Source: Nymphaea colorata
Lineage: Eukaryota; Streptophyta; Magnoliopsida; Nymphaeales; Nymphaeaceae
Assembly (NCBI RefSeq): GCF_008831285.2
Contig: NC_045139.1
Location: 31,221,706 to 31,285,705 of the forward strand
Direction: 5' to 3'
Length of the DNA: 64,000 bases
Part shown: one piece after another, positions 25,654-38,707 of the stretch
Layout of the letters: every line of letters starts with the position of its first letter
Position numbering within the stretch: the first letter of the stretch is position 1
The notes under the pieces: model-generated
Seen by the model: the letters and a program-made list of their open reading frames with translations, nothing else
Databases searched by the model: none
What the model was told of the DNA's origin: nothing
Translations under genes and position numbers: made by a program

Positions 25654-28618
25654 TCATCCTTCCGGGTCCAGTAATGGTGTCTCTATCTGGACTTTCTGTT
25701 CTTTGGATGGCCATAGCCACTGTAGGAGATGTTCATGATAAGCATCTCTCAATGGTAAACCGCAAACTAGACAAGTTGATTTTTTTAGCAGCCATGTGTC
25801 TATGCAAGCGACATGAAATGCATGGCCACACTTTGGCATGGTCTTCAAGACGTCCCTCCCTTGATACTGCCCCGCCAAGCATATCGAGCACCTGAGTATA
25901 TGGGAGTAATCAACATACAAAAGAATAAAAAGATTAAAGTATCCGAATTCTCGTATTATTTTAACTTTCATCTAATCATCTTCCTCAAGGACCCTCTTAG
26001 TTGTTAGCAAAAGGTCCAGCTAAAAGTTTTATTCGCATCGGAAAGGTCCTTTTCTTTTTTTAAGCCTTTTAGGAAGGTAACTCTTCTTGAAAAAATTTAT
26101 TTTATTCCAACGTTTGTTATACTTGATTAGCAAACTCGAAATGTATGAGAACTATGTTTTGGCTTCTTATATTACAAACTCAGAGTCGTGAATGAAATGG
26201 CTCTGAAATGGAACTCTATTTCAGATATATTTGTTTTTGGTCGGTGTGTAACTTTAAATTCAATTGCAAGTTGGTCCTGCATCAGTGCAGTTGCAAGATC
26301 GTGGAGAGATTTCTTCTCCACCAACCTCCTCTTCTATAAACTGTGCAGCATTTAGGAACTCCAATAAAAGCTCTTCATTAATCGTCTGTACCATCAGCAC
26401 CAGAAACAATGGCACATTGAATGATTGTTTTATGATCCTCACCTAGACCAATATGCAGGATGCGGAAGCAACTCAGTTATCATGAAAGAAACAACTTCAA
26501 TGCTACAAACCAAACTTTTTGGATGTGGCAAACATTGAAGTTGACCTTCAAGAGGGAACAAATTAGAGTAGTCAAATCCGTCAAAGTTTTAACCGTGAGG
26601 AAGCCAAATCATCACAAAGATATAATTTGGTGTCCTTAACTTTCAGAAAGAGTCTAGAATCAATAAAAAGTGATTCAAGTTGTTTTTCCGAAGAATACTT
26701 ACTGGGCATATTCTTTAGAAGGGAAATCATCACTATTGAAATTTGTCGTAGGAAACTTTGCAACAATAACTTCTTCCAATTCATGTATGTTTGCTCTGTC
26801 AATAAAAATTTTCTCCACATTAATAGGATTCAAAGTCATGCACATAACTACGAAATCGGGTCGATGTAATCCTGCAAGTTTACGACCAGAACAGTAGGAG
26901 GTATTAGAACCATAGCAATGGAAGGCGGCAACAAATTAAGCAAATTCATCCCACAGGTTAAGGGCAAAGCTTTGAGGGGCATCAAAAAGGAGACCTAAAC
27001 TGGTAGTTGAAAATTGTTAAGGTGCGCTCTGAATAGGAACAGGAGCTGTATTCGTTAACAAGCTCACTAGAACAATTATGTGATTCATGTTTTACATAGC
27101 TGAAAAAAAGTAAGCTATTCCATTGCAGAGAGCAAGTAGGCTGTGAATATGCTTGTCAGTAACAGCCTGCAAGCGCATATGCAACTCAATATCGCATAGG
27201 GGTTGTGCACCTTTTGTAAATGTCTCCATAAATACACTGTACCGTTCTGTCCCGTGTATGAAGGCATGGGTCAATTTTGCAGGGTTGTAGAGTCAGTTCT
27301 CCTGCAAAATGCTGCTCCTCATCGACCTTTCGTTTTTCTAAAGTAAAACAGTAACCAAGTTGCTGAAGTATGTGTTCATAAAAAATCCAACTATGGTACA
27401 GTTCCACTTCTCAGATTATGCAAGGAAATTAACCACATTAAGTTCCATATGCGTAAGTATTGAATGCCACTACAATGTTGTACTTTACATCACAAGATAA
27501 AGGTAACAATCCTACCAAGGCATGTTTTCTTGTCACCATACCCAAAATGGTGGCTGTTGCTGAACAATCAGATTAATTTCTCTTGTTTCTCCTTTTTTGG
27601 ACAAAGCCAACTACAATTACAAAAGCCAATAACATGCCACTTCTTTCTGCTTTATCAAAGTTATCGTCCATCCTATGGTCCAAATCAAGGACGCTGTGTT
27701 TTACCACATGCCCAGAAGCCTAAAACACTGGTGTTCTACCATGGCAGAAGAAGGGTAGAGTAGAACACTTGTAAACTACTTTTTTGTGAAAACCAAGTAG
27801 TTGTTATCTCTGCATTCCTTGCTGGAGTTAAAATTCCCCGAGTTGCAAGTGATCTAATTTTTGCAGAAGGAAAACCTCAGAAATCATGGAAACAAATTGG
27901 CTGTCCTTTGCTGCAAGGTCTTATTCATAGGAAGTCCTTCTTGGTAGATAAGGGAGAGGCAGCTGGGAATTTCACGACGGAATAATAGAAACCTAACATG
28001 GAAATGGTATACCTTGGATTCGGCAATTGTGAGCAAGTCTAAAGCACTCAGCAGCTTATCATCAAAATAGTCACCAGCAACCTAATAATGTTCTCAGTGA
28101 ACTTAAAATGAGAAACAAAAAGCTTCCATATAAAAGAATTTTTCTCTCGAAGGAGGTTTCTACTATTTTCGTTTCTTCGATAAAATTTTACCCTTCTTCA
28201 AGCAGAAGTCTGTTGAAAACTCTCCGTGATCAACAATCTCAGCTTTCCAAACTTCAAACTGAAGCCAAATCTCCATCAAAACGGGGAATCTACTAAAAAG
28301 CAGAGCAAATATCAGAACTACGACCAGGCATAGAAGAGTTCTGCTGAAACCCAACTTGCTACTTGCAGTTATGCCAAATTCTGCACCCACTGCACGGTCG
28401 CCACTCTCATAACCTAATAAAAAGAAAAAAGTTGCCAGACCCAACTAAAACAAGACAGAGTGATCTTCAACCAAGCTCACCAATTCTACATTTAGGCGCA
28501 GATCTTCCCGCTGCCGCCGCCTGGACGCTATCCTCGTGCAGACCAACCTGGTGCGCACAGAGATGATGAACACAGAGCCAAGTACAGTCATCACAATGTT
28601 CATTCCGGAGATCATCAT
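25654..28618 (-). CDS. Membrane RING-H2 finger E3 ubiquitin ligase (exon model incomplete)
   Basis: Probable membrane-anchored ubiquitin ligase. Recognised exons, in reading order: 28618-28481, which encodes a hydrophobic segment (GMNIVMTVLGSVFIISV) and then a basic stretch (RIASRRRQR); 26871-26703, which encodes the conserved pre-RING stretch VIVAKFPTTNFNS ending EYA; and 25891-25654, which encodes the RING and C-terminus. The last junction is clean: CA|G across a GTAAGT donor and CAG acceptor gives AQCSIC, a usual intron position in such genes. The finger is complete: CSIC, CGH, HVAC, then STCLVC (C3-H2-C3). The final 30 residues are not a known domain. The first donor (GTGAGC, phase 0) does not match the next acceptor, which needs one or two carried bases. 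An exon is therefore missing from this model, or the gene is damaged. Start at 28618 is chosen as the Met next to the membrane segment; Met at 28723 is possible. Confidence 0.7.
26260..27407 (-). pseudogene. Gene-like fragments of unknown family within the RING-H2 interval
   Basis: Several minus-strand frames look protein-like but are broken by stops and frame changes: 27407-27186 (HILQQLGYCFTLEKRKVDEE), 27274-27092 (DIELHMRLQAVTDKHIHSLL) and 26442-26260 (LLLEFLNAAQFIEEEVGGEE). They share orientation and order, as would a decayed gene or retrocopy lying around the pre-RING exon. No domain is recognised, and some could be unannotated exons or chance frames. Confidence 0.3.
28013..28081 (-). 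other. Candidate exon of unknown gene inside the RING-H2 gene interval
   Basis: A 69-base open stretch between an ATTATTAG acceptor and a GTATAC donor. Only one of three frames is open, giving VAGDYFDDKLLSALDLLTIA followed by ESK. Phases are 0 in and 0 out, so it could follow the RING-H2 first exon, but it then fails to join the pre-RING exon. It may belong to a missing middle part of that gene or to a separate degraded gene. I do not recognise the sequence. Confidence 0.35.
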
Positions 28619-29342
28619 GGCTGCCAAGCAGTAACCCACGAGAAAAAATTGGCTCCCAAAACAACCCACATTGAGAACCAACCAAGAATAAGATAACGAT
28701 GGATGGGGACAATTTGACGACAAGAAAGGGAGGGAAAATAGGACAGATCCTCCTTATTTCGCGCATTTGTGTCCACGTTCGCCCTACCAGTGATACTGCA
28801 AATGATTCGGGTTAAACCGCTGGTTGTTAATCATCGACCCCATGAATAGATTTCGCTAATTAAGATGAAAGCCAGGAGATGAAATCTACTCTCCCTCTCT
28901 TTGAAGGAGATGTTGATGATCCGATTTTTCAGAAATACTGTGATTGAATTATACTTTGACAGTCCTTGTCTGCACTTGTATGCAGCTTGACATGGGAATC
29001 TGGGCTCAACTTTTTGTACAACCAAGCGCTTGTTTACGAAGAGTTGAACTTGTTTGATAAAACTCAATTAGGTGAGGAGGTCAGGGTATCAGGACAGCGC
29101 TGAATGTCCGGATGGCTGGAGATTTCGGCTCTTACGTATGTAGGAATCGAAACTAGCTGTCTGCCGAACATTGCCGGATGATTAAATTTTTAAAATTTAT
29201 CATCTTCAAAATTTTAGCTATAGAACATTAACAACTATGTAAAAATGGTTGGTGACGCTTTAATGGCAGTTTTATAGCACTTTTAACTAATGGTTTCAAC
29301 TATTTAGCCATTTGACAATCAATCATATATATAATATATATG

Positions 29343-29517
29343 ATGAGTTTTTAAATATTTTTCACCAACACAACTGATTCTCTGAGTTTGGTTGCAAGTT
29401 GGTGACAAATAGTGGCAGAGCCCACACCAGTCATTAAAGTTCTTTTTTTTTTCAATGATATATACATAATGAGTTTTTTAATATTTTTCACCAACACAGC
29501 TGATTCTCTGGGTTTGG
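29343..29517. repeat. Direct repeat, about 50 bp, two copies
   Basis: Copies at 29343-29391 and 29468-29517 share ATTTTTCACCAACACA and TGATTCTCTG with few changes. Both are followed by a CACACCAGTC-like stretch and a T run, so the repeated unit is about 125 bases with a shortened second copy. Confidence 0.75.
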
Positions 29518-29571
29518 TAACACATCAGTCTCTTAAAGTTTTTTTTTTTAATTTTTAAATAAGCATCTTTA

Positions 29572-29573
<2 letters not shown>

Positions 29574-29635
<62 letters not shown>
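29574..29635. repeat. (TA)n microsatellite
   Basis: About 62 bases of alternating T and A, just after the direct repeat pair. Confidence 0.96.
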
Positions 29636-29636
<1 letters not shown>

Positions 29637-31655
29637 AATGGTGACTTTTTAGACTCACCCAACCATATAATCTATACAATTCGATTTAACATGAATTAAA
29701 AGAAAAATAAGGAGGAAAAAGTGATCGTCATCTAATATTAATTTATATATTTTTCTTTTGGTTTTTTTTGTAACCTTCAATCTTTAATTAGATGGTAAAG
29801 TGACTTTAGATAACCAAGTCATATTCATTATTGATGTACCGTGGTGCGTTTATGACTCTTATCTATATAACACATAAACCGCAACACATGTTTTAATGAA
29901 AAGAGTACGTGCCAACAGCTTCCTGATTCAAATTTTTATCGTATCATTTGGGTAATAGTAGCTAAAATATAGAAGCAAACCAATTAAAACATGATACATG
30001 AACACGATTGTATTATATGCACGATGTGATTATATGTGTCCAATGAAAATGTGATGTTTATGTGGAAAAATAAACAAATCGACATAAAATCTATGAATTT
30101 CAATCGGGTTTTCAACATGAGTTTTTGAAGGAAAAAAAAACGTACGTCCGGACATTGGTTTTAAATTCTTATCAATGTTAATTATGGATTTTCAACTAGG
30201 GATGCACAACAAGCTCCAATCTCGAACTCGCTTGTGTAACTTCAATTCGTTTAATAAACGAGTCGAACTCGAGTTAGAAACAAGCGCGGTTCGAGTTACA
30301 CGAGATCAACTCGTTTAAACTTAATTTGGTTTCTGTGTTCCATGTTGATTAATCTTTAGGGTTAGGTCAGCCATTTTCATTATGATTAACACTTTTTTTT
30401 GTGGTTTTTATTTTTTAAAATAAAAAATATATATGATTCAAGTGACACAAGCTTTACCAAATCGAGCTTAGACTCGGTTTACCGAGCTGGGCTCAAACTT
30501 GAGCTGAACTTACGACAAGATATAGAACAATTTAATTATTTATAGAATTGCAAACTGATCCGATCAAAAACTGTGAAATGCATTGAAGTTAGTTCAGGAT
30601 TAGATTAGTTCCAATCAAAATTGACAAAAAAAAAAAAAAAAAAAAAATCGGATCCGAAGCAATTGCAACGCTACTAATCTATGTGCCTGACAATATGATG
30701 TCATGCCAGGAATACTATATAATTATGTCTGGCTGAACACGTCACATAAATGATCCGATCAAATTGCTAGACATAGTAAATTCTCTGTGTACATGAAAGG
30801 GATGTGAGATATATGCAAGTGTGATCACATGGCAGTGAAGCGTCGAAGTTACCACAGCTCCATACTTCTTTTCTATTCCAAAGACTCACCTATAGTTTGA
30901 ACTGAGAATTTTCTGGATCCCCATGTCTGGATCATAGATCCAGAATGGGCATCAAATCTCTAATTTTTCCTATTCGTGTCCAATTTTTTGGAGCAAGTAA
31001 TTTGTTAATCAGGCGATTGGATCATTCTAACGTTGCAAGTGAAATGCCATAACATTGAAGTCGTCCTTCAAACTTTTAGAACAACTAGTTCTAAATACAA
31101 GTTCAAAATATATCACTCGAAATAAGAAAAATTTTAACGTTATACTTATCCAAGTTTGTTATCATAACATGCAATGTGTCATACAATACTTATTACATCT
31201 AAATTCTCTTTTTATTTTTTATTAAAAAATCTATGAGGGGCATGGTCGAGCTAATTTTCATCATTTTATAAAACATGACAAAGAAATTATGAAACCTCGA
31301 AAAAATATAGTTGCCTAATCCACGAGAATATTTTTACATTTTCAAACCTGAAGCGTGTTTCGGAAAATAAAATAAAACATGCGCATGTCTTTTACAAAAC
31401 TCATCTTTTAACCTCACAAAAAGACAAACTTAGAAAGCGGGTACGCTTTCCGTCTGTGTGTCACTGGAACTATTCTCGATACGGGTGATCCTTTGCTACG
31501 TATTCCATGTCACTGCCTATGTTTTTTTTTTAATCTCAAACCAGACTATCATTATGCTTCACAATCTTCAACTGAAGGGTTTAAAACAGTTGGTATTTTT
31601 CAACGAGGATGATTGTGCCCTTCAAGGCATAATAGAAATAGTAGAGAAAATGCTG

Positions 31656-31656
<1 letters not shown>

Positions 31657-31717
<61 letters not shown>
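31657..31717. repeat. (TA)n microsatellite
   Basis: About 60 bases of uninterrupted alternating T and A. Confidence 0.96.
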
Positions 31718-31718
<1 letters not shown>

Positions 31719-34019
31719 CTGATATTACTGTAAAAAACTTAAAATTTGTTTTTTTCTTTACTTTATATAGTTAACAAACGTGATATTTGACAATACCTTC
31801 CTTTCTTTTCTTTCTTATTTTAATAAGTTTTATGTAATTTTTTCGTTTCATTTATTTTCCTTTTTTTTACAAGCATTAATGTCTCGTTTCTTTTTCTCTC
31901 ATTTCCACCGTTTATTTAAAAAATTATATAATAGATATGGATTTCTTTAAAATACTTGTTTCTGTCATTGTTTTCATTTTTTAAATTAACTTTAAATTAC
32001 ATTTGAACGTATAAAATAAAAAAATACAGGTCGTATCGGCCCATACACCATACGAGTGAGCAAAGTGATACAATGACGATACAAGTTTATACAACATTGA
32101 GATTTGGAACTGAGATTAATACGTTCAAGAAATTATCACTATATCATTTTATACGACATTTCGAGAAGATTAAGAGTGTCAACCGCCTGTGCTTTAAAAA
32201 AGAGTCACTGATACGTAAGTTGATGCGCAACAAAGGTGGTATCATTAGACATTAAAAGCAAACCTTTTATTTTATTTTAAGTTTCGACTCTCTGCCGGAC
32301 AACGAGTCTCTCCATTCACCGGAAATAAGTCGAAGACATCATAAGTGATATTAAGAACAAACGGTAAGCTTCTCGTTTGGCAACTGGTGAGATCTTGACA
32401 AAAGTCTGGAACTCCAATAGGTCCAGGAGTAGGTCCAAGAGAGTCCTGACTTGTTCTCAAGGACTTCGCGGGCCCGGACTCAAGAGGCAATCTCGGCCGT
32501 GCTCAACTGGACATGTGCCGTTCCTAAACTTCTTTGGTCTTTCTGTTCTGCATGATTCCAAAGCGTCCTCGATCACGGTCCTACCCATACTGTCCCCAGA
32601 CCTAAAGCTTATTCAAATAATGAATAAAACATGTACCTTCTTAATTAGATAACTGGAAAAAATTCAATATGCTACCGTGTCCTCTTGTACTCCTTGTACG
32701 TACCATGAGTTAAAACTTAGATTTGTGGTAAAAGAAAAAAAAAAGGGGGGGTACACCGCGATGTGTATATCTAAACCTTTATTTTCTTTTTTTAAGGCTC
32801 CGTGGTCCGAACAATAGTTACCAATAAATAAATAATGTCCTGAAAAGTGACATGTTAAAGTGGATGTTTTGAAAAATGTGCCATTAATATAACCAAATAA
32901 GAGAGTTTTTCATTAACTTCTTTGTTCATTTTTCTTGAAAAATGTCTGAAAGCTCCTCATTATCCCTGCTTCCGGTCTGTGCATTGGCATTAGCAATGGC
33001 AATAATGCGCCTCTTAAGTTGGTTCACTTTGAGGGATACATCATACATAAGCGTATTGTGCTTTATAATATTAACTGCATGTTTTGAGAGTTGAGGAAAG
33101 TGAGACCATAACCCTTTACACAAGCTGTCTGAAGTTACATCTTGGGCTTCACTTTTGCGAGTGTTTGATTAGAAACCATCATGTTCTTAAAACACACGTT
33201 CATTAGATGCATGTTTCAAGAACACCATGTTTTTGATTCAGAACAGATAGTATCGTGATGTCTAGCATTTGTTCATTCATTATCACCTAGTGTTTTGTGA
33301 AATAAGACATGTTTCTTCTTTTTCTTTTTTTTTGCCAACATTTGTTTTAAGAACATATGTTAATTCATCAGCCACTTTTGAGAATAGACGGGACACTAGC
33401 TGATCAATTAGTGCTTAAAAGGATACATACGCTTAAGTACAAGATTATGAATCTACTACTCATAACGAGAATGTTATAATCCATCTTCCTTAAGTCACAC
33501 ACATCCGTGCATGTAGATAGATTGTCAGGTTTACATGTTTGCCGGAATTTACCACTTTCTTTTTGCATGGATGAGATCAAATATCCTTTTATTGTGCCAT
33601 ACAATTTTTAATGTTTTAAATAAATCTAACTGCGCAATCTGCGACATGCTCGTAAGATTCTATTTATATGTTTGAGTTCAGGATTAATACAATTTTTGGA
33701 TCATATACGTGTACAATCCATCTGTTCATTTAAACTTACGACCAAAAAAGGAAAAGCTAAAACTGTTGGATGAGTGAAAATTGAAGGCTTTGTATCAATA
33801 CACATGCAGCATTGACCTAGAGATCACATTTATTGATATGAACAGAGTGGTACCGCCCGATGCAATAAGGCCATTAATAAGTCAGTGCCTCGATGCATCT
33901 CCAACAGTCATACTCTAACTAGTATGACACTTTACTTTCTTTTTATGGGTAAATTCTCAACACCAGATTTGCAGTGGCACAGACACTCTCTCTCTCTTTA
34001 TTTGGTGCACTTTTTATAG

Positions 34020-34420
34020 GGTTTTATAACAAGTAAAGTCAGCTGAAGCTCGACTCAAACTCGCTCGTCAAAACTCAATTTAAGTCGAACTTGAGTTCGA
34101 ATGTGTGTTCGAAATGTTAAACGAGTCTAGTTCGAGTTAAAAGAACTCGACTTGGTTCGACTACAAAATGAATGAATGCTGAAATATAATGAAAAAATAA
34201 TTAACCAAGTATCAACTAAACTAGTTAACAAGTTGAACTAGTTACGAGAAACTAGATAGGCTTAACAAAAATGAGTTAAACAAATCAAACTCGAGTTGCA
34301 CTGTCGAGTGAAGCTTGAGTCTATTCTACGGAGCTGGATTAGAGTTCAAGTAGAGCTTGAGCTCGAACTTGAGTTTTATGAGTTGAGTCTAGCTGGCCCA
34401 GTTGAAGCTCAACTTGAGTA
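34020..34420. repeat. Degenerate aactcgag/gagcttgag-rich repeat
   Basis: Dense short words such as GAACTTGAGTTCGA and GAGCTTGAGCTCGAACTTGA recur on both strands, allowing extensive imperfect self-pairing. A similar stretch is at 30190-30530. Such sequence is common in non-coding plant DNA elements; termini and duplications could not be fixed. Confidence 0.5.
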
Positions 34421-34450
34421 AACTTTTTGATCAAACATTTTTAAGCTCTT

Positions 34451-34456
<6 letters not shown>

Positions 34457-34506
<50 letters not shown>
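34457..34506. repeat. (TA)n microsatellite
   Basis: About 50 bases of alternating T and A at the edge of the gagctt-rich repeat stretch. Confidence 0.95.
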
Positions 34507-34511
<5 letters not shown>

Positions 34512-35082
34512 CTTTTTTGTAACACATAATGATAAATTAATTTTTTCGCGATTGAGTATAAGAAACAGCAGAATTGCTGGATGACAAACTTGGCGGAAAA
34601 TGAGAAACTGTAGGTATACGAGCGCCGTTCTGTTGCAGTAAATCGCAGATCGGAACCGGCTCTTTTGTCCCTTTGTTACAAAATGTGAAGTAGGTTACGC
34701 AGCCGAAGTCTCGAGAATTCTCCCATAAACTTTGGATGCTTACAGCATTTTGTCGCGCTTGGGAAGTAAAGTGATCCAACGGCAATTAATGGATGGCTTT
34801 GGTAAATGCTCGTGAAGGATCTCTATAAACTTAGTTGGACGAGTTAGCATGATTGGTCCAACCAAATCCAGAGGACTGTTATGTAGGTACGTTTCTTTTT
34901 TAGATCAGGCCGCCGGCGACGTCCTTTTTCGGTGAAAAAAAATGCGAAAAACGGCACTACGCACGACGGCATGAAAATCTAGACGTATGTTTCGTTGCCG
35001 GCCGGAAGTTTCATCAATATAACACCAACTGAGAACTTTTCCGAAACTGGGATTTTTAGTCTCCTTGGAAGCATATCTCAGG

Positions 35083-35155
35083 CGATCACAGAATAGAGAG
35101 AAAGAGAGGTTTTGACTGTTGATTGCCTTCTCACAGGCGATCACAGAAAAGAGGG
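35083..35155 (+). repeat. Short direct repeat in the ERF upstream region
   Basis: CAGGCGATCACAGAA occurs twice, near 35083 and 35136, followed by TAGAG and AAGAG. It may come from local duplication in the promoter or leader. No known binding site is claimed. Confidence 0.6.
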
Positions 35156-35422
35156 AGACGGAGAGCGAGAGGGAAAGCCGTCGTTTCAGCGTCCATCAAT
35201 CACCGGGAAGGGGCCAGACTCCTTGCACATCATCTGTTTTCTTACTGCACATAGCACCATTGCCAAGCCTCATTCCTCTCTCAGTCTTTCTTTCCCACTG
35301 CCATCATCGCCATCACATAAACGCCACCACCGTCACCGGGGAAGACTCAGACCTCATCCAGTCATCCTTCTTACTGCCACCATTGCCGCCATCAGCACCA
35401 CCACTACCACCAATAGCATTGC

Positions 35423-36079
35423 ATGGACGACCACATGCCTCCCATGCTCACCTGCCAACCCGTCTCCCGCTCTAGAGCTGCCCGGCGGAGGGAGAGCTCG
35501 CCGCCGCCTTCGCCTAAGAAGCATCCGGTGTATCGCGGAATCCGGTCGCGTGGGAGCAAGTGGGTGTCGGAGATCCGAGAGCCTGGGAAGATGAAGAGAA
35601 TTTGGCTGGGGACGTTCCCGACGCCGGAGATGGCGGCTGCGGCGTATGACGTCGCGGCCCTCGCGCTCAAAGGAAGAGATGCGGTGCTTAACTTCAAGGA
35701 CGTAGCCGACACGTTCCCGGTGCCGCCGTCCACCTCGTGGGAGGATATCCAGGCGGCAGCCATCGAGGCTGCGAACAGGTTCCGGAAGCCACCAGGCATT
35801 GATGGTTCGGCTAGTTCTCAGCTGATCTCAGCGCCTGCGGCCGGGCCATCGACGGATATGGAGTCGGCTGGAGCATTGCAGCTGCTGGAGGACGGAGGCT
35901 CGTTACCGGAACCGCCGCAGGGAGATCAGTTCGTCGACGAGGAGGTGCTGTTCAACATGCCTAATCTGCTCGTGGACATGGCCGAGGGGATGCTGCTGAC
36001 TCCACCGAGAATGGACGCGTCGTCGCTGGAAAACTCGCCAGAAAATTCTGAAGATGAAAGACTGTGGAGCTACAGATAA
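35423..36079 (+). CDS. AP2/ERF transcription factor, DREB type (group III-like)
   Basis: A nuclear DNA-binding protein of 218 aa from one exon; many of this subfamily bind DRE/CRT elements in stress or developmental responses. The single AP2 domain spans about 36-92: [39 protein letters not shown], then [11 protein letters not shown]. Val and Glu in WVSEIRE are the DREB-type positions (V14 and E19). The domain is one residue shorter than CBF-type domains between RGIRSR and KWV. A basic run (AARRR, then PKKH) precedes it. The C-terminus has an acidic motif [11 protein letters not shown] (182-192) and ends DERLWSYR, like group III DREBs with an LWSY end. The start is the first ATG of the frame. 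A different-frame ORF covering the leader and the first codons is not conserved-looking. Exact subgroup is inferred by eye. Confidence 0.93.
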   Translation: MDDHMPPMLTCQPVSRSRAARRRESSPPPSPKKHPVYRGIRSRGSKWVSEIREPGKMKRIWLGTFPTPEMAAAAYDVAALALKGRDAVLNFKDVADTFPVPPSTSWEDIQAAAIEAANRFRKPPGIDGSASSQLISAPAAGPSTDMESAGALQLLEDGGSLPEPPQGDQFVDEEVLFNMPNLLVDMAEGMLLTPPRMDASSLENSPENSEDERLWSYR

Positions 36080-36357
36080 GGTATCTTCTCTTTTTAGTTT
36101 TTCCTTGAGAAAGGAAGCATCAAACCGTTTTACGTGGGAAGAAGAGCAATGAAATTCGATATCAAATTTAAAATGTTCATGATTTTAATGTACAACAATA
36201 CATTATTAATGCTCATATCGGATGATGGTCATTTCAAGATTGATGAACTGAAAGAAAATCTAAAATGATTTATTACAAGTCTCACACTTAAAAGAGCTTC
36301 TATATATATATATATATTAATATTAAAATTTGTCTGCATCTTTTCGTACAATTACAA

Positions 36358-36360
<3 letters not shown>

Positions 36361-36436
<76 letters not shown>
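36361..36436. repeat. (TA)n microsatellite downstream of the ERF gene
   Basis: About 76 bases of alternating T and A, the longest in the window, some 280 bases after the ERF stop. Confidence 0.96.
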
Positions 36437-36437
<1 letters not shown>

Positions 36438-38475
36438 GTTAACAGAAAGATGGGCAGTCGCTATCTGATTGTCTTATTGTTCTCATTATTGCTCTCACAC
36501 ACACTGTCAACTCATTTGACCCAACCCGCCAACAATATTTGTGGAAAATGGGAACTTAGTAATTTAAAGATGGTTGGGTAAGTGAATATTCTTTGCACTT
36601 GATGTTAAAGCACTCAAGAATTGATCATTTAGTTGTTAGAAGACAATGGATCCAACTAATGTGTTTGGACAGTTAAAATTTGAGCTGCCTAATGGGAAAT
36701 GAGTTTTTCATATGCAAGGAATAAAATTAATCAATTTCAAGAAATAAAATTAATCAATTTCCCCACAACTAAATGAAGCAAACATCAAAATAAGAAGCTC
36801 AGAAAAATCTGAAGTTTTAGGTGTCTTGACATTGATAATTTTCTCACTGCCACCCAATTTTGAAGGCAAAATTGACTAGTACTTAAGGATCATTTGGTAA
36901 CAATAACACATTATTATTGTCTTATGAAGTTGTTCCAAAAAATGATGATGTATATTCACGAAACAATGTATTATAGTGTTATATAAATTTCACTCATCTT
37001 TTTATGTAATTTCATGGGACAGTTATAATGTAAGTTAATCGCACAGGGGTGTGTAATGACCAAAATAACCTTCATCAAGTGAAAAATAAAAGTTTTGAAA
37101 AAGACAAAAAATGAAATTGTAAAAAAAAAAAAAGAGTAAAAGGTACACTTCATCATGAAAAGTTTCTAAAATACCCCCAACACTCTCGCCTTTTTTCAAG
37201 GTGTACATGTTGTGTACCCAACTCAATCTCAAAAGAAACAAGTTAGAAGAAAAGAGATAGAATTGTTAAGTTTTAGATGAACGATGATCAAGTTCATCAA
37301 TGCTGGTAATAAAAATGTTTAGGATGACAAACTTGTCAATTGTGCATCGATTTTATAGTCAAACCAAAAGAGTGGTGCTTGCATCATATACTCATTCTCA
37401 AAAACAACTTGAAGAAAACCCTTTTTAAACATCAAATTACTAAACATTGCACCAATCATTCCGCACACAATTCATTTATTTTATCTATGACAACACAATT
37501 GCGATTTTAAAGTTGTATTTATTGTTTAATAAAAGTAGGAAGACCAATCTACCAGGAGCGTTGAATTGTAAACACAAAATTAAAAAATAGAAGTTTAAGG
37601 TGTTTAGTGCCTTAAGATATGAGTAGAATGATGGTTTTTTGCTTGATTTTTTTAGGTATTTTTTGTGTTAGGTAACTTCATATGTTCATGGCTGATCATG
37701 GAAAAGAAACTAAACTAATTAAACATCTACTAACTTTTTCTGAATGTTGAAAATCATGATGAACTTTTTTATTTTCATACCAAAGTTAGTAAAAACATAA
37801 CAAATTTAATTATTTATTTGATACTTACATAAATTATTCTCCATCATATAATTAAAAAAAAATACACACTAATTAGGTAGGTTTGCCGTGTGCCATAAAT
37901 AGGAAGTCATTGCAATTTTATGAGTGAGCACACATTGTTAGCCTGCATTTTCTTATGATGGCCAATGCATCTATGCCACTGCGCATTGGTTGTCTCATAT
38001 GCATAATTATTATGAACAATTGAAAATTTTAAATTTTCTTTGCACACATTCTCATTTATAGTATCACATAGGAGAAGTCAATAGTTAATTGATTTACAAA
38101 TTTAATGAGCACCTAAACCAATACAAAGCAAACTTTCATGAACTTGATGATGGTATAAATTAGCACACATAAGATAAAATGAAGCACATATTACTTACTC
38201 GACCTACATAAGTAAACATACCAGAACACAAAGCACATCAGAAATAATAACTCATTACACATTTTTAATAATGTAAAAATTGCACCTAAATGTGATAACG
38301 TAGCATAACATATGAAGTATTAATTAAATCGCACAGTAAGCCAAATTTAACAAAAACATAATGCAATGATGACAAAAGTACTCATTATCTACCAATATTT
38401 TACTATGCAACTAACCACCTAAGTCTTCTACATTCTGGAACATTGAAGAATGTGGGCACACTAGTTCTGAAACGA

Positions 38476-38707
38476 GTAAACGAATCAATTTCACCATTTC
38501 TAAATGTGAAGGACATTCTGTATGTCAATAGCATGTCATATCAAATGATAATTACTAGCATAACGAAAAGGCCCTACTCATCAAGTTACCAAGCATTTGT
38601 AAATGAATCAATTTCACCATTTCTAAATGTGTAGGACATTATGTCGGTAACATGTCATATCTAGATTAGCATAATTAAAGCCCCTACTGATAAACTTAGC
38701 AAGCATC
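38476..38707. repeat. Tandem direct repeat, period about 123 bp, two copies
   Basis: Each copy begins GTAAAYGAATCAATTTCACC and continues with CATTTCTAAATGTG, GGACATT and CATGTCATAT, ending near AAGCAT. The second copy (from 38599) is shorter by small deletions. Confidence 0.8.

Larger units (their letters stand above)
28619..35422. other. Gene-free repeat-rich interval between the RING-H2 and ERF genes
   Basis: AT-rich DNA with three long TA runs, a poly-A run near 30625, a 50-base direct repeat near 29343/29468, and two stretches (30190-30530 and 34020-34420) built of aactcgag/gagcttgag-like words, typical of degenerate plant MITEs. Open frames are short and match nothing I know. The last 350 bases before the ERF start are CT- and CACC-rich and probably form its leader. 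Confidence 0.6.

Noticed and set aside
35112-35594. 160-codon plus-strand frame overlapping the ERF start
   Set aside because: It is low-complexity (Thr, Ser, His, Arg) and its 3' half is the ERF coding sequence read in another frame. The ERF frame has a full AP2 domain.
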